Origin: Diphasiastrum complanatum
Lineage: Eukaryota; Streptophyta; Lycopodiopsida; Lycopodiales; Lycopodiaceae
Reading direction: 5' to 3'
Length of the DNA: 64,000 bases
NCBI GenBank assembly: GCA_029204225.1
Contig: CM055099.1
Location: 65,437,852 to 65,501,851, forward strand
Below are positions 55,839 to 64,000 of this stretch, piece after piece; positions within the stretch are counted from its first letter, which is position 1, and each line of letters starts with the position of its first letter. Under the pieces are notes generated by a model, which worked only from the letters and a program-made list of their open reading frames with translations, did no database searches and was not told the origin of the DNA. The position numbers and the translations under genes were made by a program.

Positions 55839-58205
55839 CTCATCATTTATTGGCTCATCAGATGCTTCAACATTAGATAATTGTTAAAGATGATCAACTA
55901 GAAAATGTTGTGATCCCTTTCGAATAACAACTCAAAAGTTGAATTCTAAAAGAATCAACAACCATCGTGCAGTTCATCCAGTTTTGCAAGGCTTATTCAA
56001 TAGGTAAAGAAGAGCATGATGGTCGGTATAGAAAACAAACAACTAGCCTAGCAAATAATGTCAAAATTGTTGAACAACATAAACCATTGCTAGTGCTTCT
56101 CGATCTGTTGTGGAATAGTTACCCTCAGTTGGAACAAGCTTACGGCTCAGGAAACAGATTGGAAAATCCTTTCCATATTCTCCGGGTTGCGTTAAAACAA
56201 CACCAATGGCATACTTACTAGCGTCCGTATTACATGGAATTTCTTAGTATAATCGGGCACACGAAGAATGGGTGCGGTAACTAAAGCCTATTTAAGATCT
56301 TCATTGTCTTCTGTCCACCTTGGGTCGGTAACGATTTGATATACTAATTGCGCTTTATGGGCGTAATGTATCATTAAAATTCGATAATAATCTGTGTGGC
56401 CTAGAAAGATGTAGATTTCTTTTATTGCGCCGGGTAGGGACATTTCAAGAATGACTCTGATCTTTTCAGGATCAGTGGCGATACCATTTTGAGAAATGAT
56501 ATGGCCCAGTACCACACCATGGGTAACCCAGATCTAGCACTTGTCGAGATTCAATGAAATTTCGAACCTTCGACAATGAATAACACTTGTTCAAGGGCAT
56601 CGAGATGCTTATCTTGAGAGGAATGCACACCAAGATCATTGAGATAAATCTCTAGATTCTTGTGCAACAGATCCTTGAAAGCTTGTTGCATCGCCCTTTG
56701 AAATGTGGATGGGGCATTGCATAGACCGAATGACATAACGTTATATGCAAAGGTACCAAAATATGTAACAAAAGCAATTTTGAAACGATTTTCAGGAGCA
56801 ATTTGGACTAAGAAATAGCCACTAAAACCATCGAGGAAGCTAAATGTTTCAGCTCTTGCCATATCTTCGAGGATTTGTGTAGTCAGAGGTAAGGGAAAAT
56901 GATTCTTCTCTGTTTGATCATTAAGTTTCTTTGAATCCACGCAGATACAGAGTTTACCATTCTTCTTTGGCACCACCACAATTGGTGATACCCAGCTGCT
57001 ATGTTCAATTTCATAAATGAAACCAACATCGAGAAGCTTCTGAATATCTTCTCGTATCTTCCTGCGATATGTTGGATTGGTGCGATAAGGTTTTGCTTGG
57101 ACAGGTATGGCACCATCCTACAATGGGATTGTATGGACGACAACGTCTGGAGGAACCCCTTTTATCTCTTTACATTTCCATGCAAACACATCTTTGTATT
57201 TGCGCAATAACTGTTCCAAGTGCCGTAATTGGGTTGGATTCAGGTGGGATCCTATATGTACGATACGGTCGATGTCTTGATCATCATCCTTCAGATTAAG
57301 AGGTATGGTCTTTGCAGGTCCTTCAAAGGAAGTAGATGACGGTTGAGGCTCCCGTTTTGGGTTAACCATACTGATGATGACATCATCAGTGGTGTAATCC
57401 TTAAAATGTTGGGGAACATCATAAAGTGGATCGTCAACTACCTCGTGTGGGATCTTAGGAATATCCTCTACAGATTTACTTGTAGATGATGAAGCGTGAC
57501 TAGGATTTTTTTGATTTTGAATCAAAGGTTTGATTGGATGTTTCAGCTTTTCACGCATTTGGAATTGCTTATCAGTCAATCGTACATCAACCCTTGATTT
57601 GTTTGTTAGCATGCGGGATATTTGTGGATTGGTAATAGTAGGCATACATGAATGTTTTGGTGTTTTTCCACAAACTAAGTCTTCGTCAATGGTGTTCAAG
57701 ATTTCATCATTGTGTACATCCCATTGATAGACTTGAGTCTGGGTCGGTAGACACGAGTGTGGACTGGTTGTGGATGTTGCACACAAGCCAATGGTGATGG
57801 ATGCTTAATCTCTTTCAGTATACGAGGCTTTCCTAAATGGTCGAGATCCAGCAAGTGAAGTAGCTGGTCTTCAGATAACTCATGTTCTCCCCCAGTAAGA
57901 ATTCCATCCTCATTGGTGGATATGTCTGTAACAAAGACATCTTCAGACATCCACTCAATAGGGAGTGCATCTATCATGTACAAGGGCAAGATGGGAGTGT
58001 TGATATCTGTGGAGTGTATAGTGATTCCAAGTGGGTCTTCTTGGTGAACTTCTTGTGCATAGAGAGTGGCATTAACACAATCGATGGTTGCTAAAGCATG
58101 TCCCCAATTGATGATATCGGTACTTTGCACGTAATGATCCTTTATGGTGGAATCGATACTATCGGGGCCACCATCATGAAATCTAGTTTCTACAATTGAT
58201 CCAAA
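55839..58205 (-). pseudogene. Ty3/Gypsy linker, reverse transcriptase and decayed RNase H, minus strand
   Basis: From 58205 down: a linker frame (QSTDIINWGHALATID, ...), a second frame with VVDDPLYDVPQHFKDYTTDD and LRKYKDVFAWKCKEIKGVPP, then reverse transcriptase VVPKKNGKLCICVDSKKLND, FSFLDGFSGYFLVQIAPENR and FGLCNAPSTFQRAMQQAF. The catalytic box reads YLNDLG, so the YLDD Asp is lost. VVLGHIISQNGIATDPEKI follows at 56510. RNase H (56283-55840) is barely readable. Gag and protease are not seen because the strand switches at 58205. Confidence 0.8.
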
Positions 58206-59680
58206 TTTGTACCGCCTTTATTGGATAAAGAAAAAGAAAAGCTTGAAGATAATTCATCAAGTCAGAGTTCCAAGAAGTCTTCATCTTCTCTCAAGACTTC
58301 AGTCAAGAAAGCTAAACGCAAAGCAAAGGTTAATCCCTTTGAACAAGAGAAAGAAGATGGAGTTCATCAAGATATGTCGGATCATTTCAAACGTTGTACC
58401 CTTGATGATGTTGTGATCATGTTGCCTAAAGCTCATCATGAACATGAAGATCAAGTGCCAAAAACATAAGAAGTTTACGATGGACCAGATAGGACTCAGC
58501 CTATGAATCTTGATGAACCAGGGGAGGTTGAGAAGATCAAGAAGGAGTTACAAAGGTTACTAGAAGCATATTTCATTTATGAAATTGAGCATACTGAATG
58601 GGTTTCACCAATTGTCGTCATTCCTAAGAAAAATGGGAAGATGAGAATTTCTGTGAACCTAAAGGCCTTGAACAAAGTGATGTCCAAAGATCACTTTTCG
58701 TTACCTTTTACAAAAAGCATATTGGACTGCCTTCTTGGAGCGAAAGCCTATAATTTTTTTGGATGACTTCAGTGGTTATAATTAAGTTAAAATTGCACCT
58801 GCAGATCGACATAAAATAGTTTTTGCAACATAATGAGAAACCTATGCTTAAAAAGTTATGCCTTTCAGACTATGTAATGCACCAAATTCATTTCAGCGGG
58901 TTATGCAATTTGCTTTCAAGGAATATTTGCTTAAATTTCTTGAAATTTATTTGGATGATCTCGGAGTCCATAGTACTAATATAGACCATCTATATCGCTT
59001 GGAAAAGTGTTTGAACGTTGTCGTAAGTACCAGATTTCCTTGAATTCAGAAAAATGTCAGATTTGGGTTACTCATGGAGTTGTTCTTGGACATGTGATAT
59101 CAAGACATGGAATCGCTACAAATTATTCCAAAATCAAGGTCATTGTGGAGTTTCCTCCACCAGGAACAATTCAAGGAGTTTACATTTTTATGGGTCATGT
59201 GAATTATTACTGAATATTTATCTTACTCTTTGTGGAGTTGGCACGACCTATTTATAAGTTGACTATTGTACCGATTTGGACACCTGAGGCGTTGGAAGCA
59301 TTTGAAAAATTGAAGAAAGCCTTAGCTTCTACACCAATTCTACAAGCTCCAAACTAGACAATTGAATTCCATGTGAACAGTGATTCATTATAATATGCCT
59401 TTGGATCAGTTTTGATGCAACTAGGAGAATACAAGAAGGACTACCCGATCAGATTTGCGAGTCGACAACTTAGTGATTCTGAAAAGAATTATTCCACTAC
59501 GGAATGAGAAACGTTGGCTATGTTATTTCAGTAAAAAACATTTGACATTATTTGATGGCGATGCACTTTGCATCTTACATTGACCATCAACCTTTGCTAT
59601 ATTTGATAAACAAGACATGAAATATGGGACACATTTCAAGATGGTTACTATTATTGACTGAATTTGAAACAAAGCGATAG
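58206..59680 (+). pseudogene. Ty3/Gypsy linker, reverse transcriptase and RNase H, plus strand
   Basis: Head to head with the minus copy. It opens KFVPPLLDKEKEKLEDNSSS and a Lys-rich linker, then HFKRCTLDDVVIMLPKA, WVSPIVVIPKKNGKMRISVN, FRLCNAPNSFQRVMQFAF, IYLDDLGVHS (YLDD intact), VVLGHVISRHGIATNYSKI and RNase H RFASRQLSDSEKNYSTTE. Stops and shifts occur near 58469, 58764, 59040 and 59357. It ends near 59680 inside RNase H. Same family as the minus-strand element. Confidence 0.8.
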
Positions 59681-59784
59681 CTTGCGGCCTCTTGAAAAAA
59701 AATAAACATGGATATGCTCAAGGGTTACAAAAACGGTGCATTACCTACGTTTTATACAATAGGTTCAGGTATCAATATGGCATG

Positions 59785-59853
59785 GATTTTTCCCCATACT
59801 TGAGTACTAATCCACGCGATTTTCCCCCATACTTGAGTACTAATCCACGCTAT
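59785..59853 (+). repeat. tandem duplication of about 34 bases
   Basis: TTCCCCCATACTTGAGTACTAATCCACGC-type unit in two adjacent copies (TTTTTCCCCATACTTGAGTA, then TTTTCCCCCATACTTGAGTA). Confidence 0.8.
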
Positions 59854-62800
59854 TCCCTATTTGCGAGTTGCAATCCATTTAGCATAGCTATTTTTCAAGT
59901 ACGTATGCTTTAATTTCATAGATGGATACAGACCAATACCATAAGACTGATCAGAATGGCAAAATGCTCTGATACGATAAGGATATGGTGTGGCCTATCG
60001 CTATTACTCACTTTACATAGGGAAGATTGGACTATATTATTTCATTAAATATTGTAAGTTGTTAAGTTGCTAAACTTGTTTTGTACATGGATAACGACTG
60101 ACATTCAATGTTGACACCTATCTCCCTCACTGTGCTAACTTGCACGGTTTTGTGTGGTGGGATGGTGGCAGGTACCAGCTGGATGTCTTAAAATAGGTTT
60201 TGTTTTCTGGTGCTTTTTCAGTACTATATGCTTTTCAGCTATGTTTTACCTTGTTAGTTTATGAATAAAGGTTTCAAAGGATTTGGTCTTGCTTAAGCAA
60301 GAGGAAATGTGTTTCGTTAATCTCTTCCAAAATGATACAAAGGTTCTCAAAAAGTAGTGCCACATGGCCTTATATAGGCAAAACTAGAGTCAGGGTTGAG
60401 TGCCCTAACTTTTAAACCATGTTCCTTTCCAAAATGTGTAGGTCAAGTTCGCTTTTTAATACTTTGGGTCCCATTTAGATAGTTGGACCGATTGAGAGCT
60501 AGGTTACCACTAAGTCTCGTGCCTTTGGCATGCAAGTACATTGCACCATTTTCGGTGTCTAACTTTTAAAATTGGTAATCTTATTATACTTGTGTGTACT
60601 TTTTCCAGATGTGGCCATGCTTTTATTTTGGTGGTTGTAAAATTCGATTGTGAGGTCCCCAAGTTGTTATTTGTTGTCGACCTTCTTGTAATGGCTCATT
60701 CTCAGTAGGTATGTGATTCTAGAACTGTGCCTTTGATGTTTTTTCATCAATGCTCCCAAGTATTACCGAGGTAATGATTTCTTAATTCCTAGCAAACCCG
60801 TTAAAGATTGTAATAGGAATCTTATAATAGCCATTCTATGGAACCCACCATAAGTATGCAACAAAAGAACTAGCATGAAGACAGTTATAGAATGTGATTC
60901 TCTCTCAATCAATTTTTCTAACTATTCTTGTACACTTGTAAACTAAGTAGTACAATGATTAAACTACAATAGTTTAAAATGCTTATAAGTATAGCATGCA
61001 TGTTGCAAAGATGATTGATCCATAAGAGAGTAATAGATCATCAAACATACGGAGATATAGACTATGCATTGTGTGCTTTCAATACGACCAAATCAAACAC
61101 TAGACGTTATTTTTGCTACACGCAACCAAGCTTGATCTGAGTGGAATAGTTGTACATTGCCTCCTAGTAAGAATCTTTAGTGTTCTAATTTTTGTACTAG
61201 TTCTTTATTTCCACACCTATAGACTGTTTTGCTTACATGGTCTATAGTTCTAATTTTTGTTCCGAGTGGGTAAAGGAATTTACTAACTAGTAATTCTACT
61301 ACAATCTACAATTTTTACAAGCACTATGGTAGTTTGAAACACGTCTTTTGTCTAAGTGTTGCTAACCTAGTTACTAACACTTTCATTGTAGCGTTAGTAA
61401 AGCAAATTTTTTGTGATATTCATCAGATCAAAGAATTTAATATTTTACAATGATACTAGAACAATTAAGAATTTTCACTCATAGTCTAGCACCCACACCT
61501 CTCAACGTCTGGAAACTTTCACAAGCATCCATGAACTAATCTTCACACAAAACCAAAGAACTAACATTTACCACATGTTATATCTCTCGACATCCAAAAG
61601 CTCTCACAAAAATGGAGGTAACGTTCATTGCACCTCTTCGCATTCAAAAACTCTTTAACATGCCCATAATGAATTGTACATGGTAGATTATGCCCATTTT
61701 TAGATTGCTTAAAAGCATAATATGCTATTCTTTTGATGGCCATGGACAAAAACCTTGAGTGCCATAATACTTGGGAGAGCTTACTTTGAAAAAATACACA
61801 CATCTAGATCCATTTTATAATCTGATTTTTATAACATGTAAGATTGTTGTGATTTCAATTAGCATGCTAGACCTAATGTAATTGCCAACAACTTCCTCCC
61901 ACCACAAGGAGAAGTGCTTGTTGCCAACATGTGACAGGCATATATGCTTAAGTTTAATTCAAGTCACTTAAAGACAAGTTGTGCATTTGATTTAGCGAGT
62001 CCTATCGTGCCCAATAAAAACTCACCTAAATCAATTGATCATTGTATACGAATGCAAGCTTAAGCACATGTCAAAACATTCTCTGACATACACATTAGGC
62101 CAAACAAGATGACTCACATACACATATGCAAGTAGGTGAATGTTGGTCTCTACAAGTCTTATATTTACCAATATGATCAACCAACTGGATGACTACTATT
62201 TTTCATACCAATTTGTGAGTTATTGTAGTAGTTCAAGTTTGCATTTGCCAAATTGTAATTGAATTGCATCCAAAATGTCATGTGCCTTTAAGCTTATGGG
62301 AACCTTCAATAAATATGCTTCTCTTAACACTCTTGCATAGTCATACAAGCAACTATGGCTGCCATGGTAATGAGGGGGGTTGCCTTAATCCAAGGGTGGT
62401 AGGTGAATGAAAGTTTCAACAATAGGTCTCAAGCACCAACCAAGCATCCACCACCTTGGATAAAGGTGGCCCCACCCCTAGAATGTAGTCACAATTTAAA
62501 TTTGCTTATAAGGACATCCTACGATTTTTCAAAAAGTGCATCACATGCATGGAAGCTCAAGGGTATATATGAATTTTCAGCCCTCCTCTCCATTCATGAT
62601 TAATAATAGATTGTGACAAGCGCATAAACTAATTGCCTTCAAAATATGGCATGTACTCATTAAATTTCAACAAATTTTAGCTCACATGATTATGGAATCA
62701 CATGGTTTCATGCATTGATGCTTCTTTATCTATTGTCTAATTGGCTTAAATGGATGTCAAAAGGACAATGCATATGCAAATTCATTATACTAATCATTCA

Positions 62801-63235
62801 ACCAAATGCATTCACAAAGCACCTTTGCCCTGGCACCCTCATTCACAATGCACATGTTGCGTAGAACCCTTCACCTGTTATTGGCACAAATTATGAAGGC
62901 CTTTAGAGGTGATTTCAATCGAAATTAGTCGAGTCAATCTTCACACCAATCGGCTAAGCATCTTTGCCCTGGTGCCTTCATTCACAGTGCACATGTTGCG
63001 TAGAATATTGGAATAGCATAAGTGGCTTACAATGTAGAGAAACAATCAAGAGGTTGCAAGTCCTTTGCCAATTTAATTGCCACGACTCCAATGAATTGCC
63101 AGTATTTCCTTCTCTACATAGAAGTTGCAAACTTACAAATCAACTGATAAACTCCTCATTATTCTAACTCTACAACTACACTCTCCACTTTTTCTTTAAC
63201 TCTAATTTTGACAAAACGTATTATACCATTCCCTA

Positions 63236-63240
<5 letters not shown>
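59854..63240. other. intergenic, no gene recognised
   Basis: About 3.4 kb, AT-rich, only short frames. A roughly 50-base segment is repeated at 62818-62867 and 62957-63006 (CTTTGCCCTGG(C/T)(A/G)CC ... GCACATGTTGCGTAGAA). Nothing else. Confidence 0.4.

Positions 63241-63300
<60 letters not shown>
63241..63300 (+). repeat. (GA)30 microsatellite
   Basis: Pure GA over 60 bases. Confidence 0.97.
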
Positions 63301-63303
<3 letters not shown>

Positions 63304-63492
63304 TCCAAATGTGCCAAGAACATAGTACCATAATGATCTATTTTATCTCCTCATAGGCTTTTAATTAGTAATTTTAGTTTAGTATTAAAATGACGGCCAT
63401 GATCCGTCGTGGTGAAATTCATTTGACATGTACTCCTTTTGTCTTATATGCCTCAGGGCAAGGAAAAGATGTTAATGAAGTCTTCTTCTTCT

Positions 63493-63493
<1 letters not shown>

Positions 63494-63553
<60 letters not shown>
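63494..63553 (+). repeat. (CT)n(CA)n compound microsatellite
   Basis: About 9 CT units followed by about 21 CA units. Confidence 0.97.
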
Positions 63554-63555
<2 letters not shown>

Positions 63556-63898
63556 TAAGAACAATACTCTTCCAAGAATTCCTCCTAATACATCTCGGCA
63601 TAACAGCATGCACCTTCACCACCTGCCTCATGGTATAGGGAGTGTCTTTTCCATTTCCAGTTAGCGTTCTTCCACAACCTCCTTAACTTGACACATCCAG
63701 ATTTGTAGCAAGTTTCAGTATAGAAACAACACATCTCTTCTGCAGAGGAGTGTTACACCCATCTATCTACAGCTACACAATTTCTCCTCTCACTTCTTCC
63801 ATTGAACAGTCGAATGATTCATAATGGTCGCTACTTCAAATGTGTAATGCACGATCAGTCTCTTCTTCACTTCTATCCCTCTCAGCATACTCTCTTGG

Positions 63899-64000
63899 TC
63901 ACTTCGAAGCAGGCTCATTTTCTGGTTGCATGCAGTAGAAAACCTTGCTTTCATCTTGTATAGTTAAAAGTTGTTGAAGGCATTCATTAAGACAGGTAAT
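63899..64000 (-). CDS. possible last coding exon of an unrecognised gene, runs off right edge
   Basis: On the minus strand the frame is open from the edge for 33 codons (CLNECLQQLLTIQDESKVFY, then QPENEPASK) and ends in TGA at 63899. The amino-acid composition looks like a real C-terminus and the sequence below it is stop-rich like a 3' untranslated region. I see no acceptor site inside, so the exon starts outside the window. Family not recognised; a chance frame of this length is possible. Confidence 0.3.
   Translation of the reverse strand: MTCLNECLQQLLTIQDESKVFYCMQPENEPASK

Noticed and set aside
62403..62603. 66-codon frame with a Pro-rich start
   Set aside because: Short, no upstream exon signal, no family resemblance.
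1..64000. CRISPR arrays, bacterial operons, rRNA genes, phage
   Set aside because: None seen; direct repeats are microsatellites, minisatellites or retroelement parts, and gene structure is clearly plant nuclear.

Overview
The window is nuclear DNA from a vascular plant with a large, repeat-rich genome. I infer a non-angiosperm, perhaps a fern, because the host proteins look like plant families but appear well diverged from the Arabidopsis relatives as I remember them; the species cannot be fixed from sequence alone. There are GT-AG introns, TATA boxes, plant telomere-type TTTAGGG words, long (GA)n, (TA)n and (CA)n tracts, and dense LINE, Ty1/Copia and Ty3/Gypsy debris. Nothing is prokaryotic and there is no CRISPR array.

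Host genes. (1) At 6868-9134 on the minus strand I assemble a five-exon gene whose splice phases all agree, giving 408 aa. It is acidic and carries one degenerate PCNA-box-like motif near each end; I do not recognise the family. (2) At 19892-21673 minus lies a DEAD-box RNA helicase of the chloroplast RH22 type, uninterrupted by introns. (3) At 34603-50720 plus lies a complete sorting nexin 2 gene (PX domain plus C-terminal BAR-like coiled coil, 568 aa in five coding exons). Its third intron is about 13.3 kb and filled with retroelements. (4) A possible two-exon tail lies at 51219-51507 plus, and a possible last coding exon runs off the right edge at 63899-64000 minus.

Mobile DNA by region. 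0-6.4 kb: a minus-strand LINE meets two plus-strand LINE pieces of related type. 12.1-15.6 kb: two minus-strand Copia remnants, one with its 3' LTR, polypurine tract and an internal deletion that joins integrase to the end of the reverse transcriptase. 16.2 kb: a tRNA-derived SINE with A and B boxes. 23.4-32.7 kb: a plus-strand Copia element runs directly into a Gypsy element at about 27.49 kb, which continues through integrase, a repeat-rich spacer, an extra ORF and a 3' LTR. 32.69-33.21 kb: another Copia LTR. 37.5-44.9 kb (inside SNX2 intron 3): three blocks of one Copia family in + / - / + order. 48.9-49.65 kb: the Gypsy spacer again. 52.9-59.7 kb: two head-to-head Gypsy elements, the minus one also carrying an extra ORF after integrase.

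How it fits together: the host genes are islands in retroelement sequence. SNX2 keeps its reading frame across all five exons and good splice sites on the giant intron, so it is probably still expressed. The most unusual retroelement feature is a third ORF after integrase in two separate Gypsy elements, each preceded by a spacer that can carry a TATA-like box. Foldback repeats occur near 9.8, 11.5, 21.8 and 22.8 kb.
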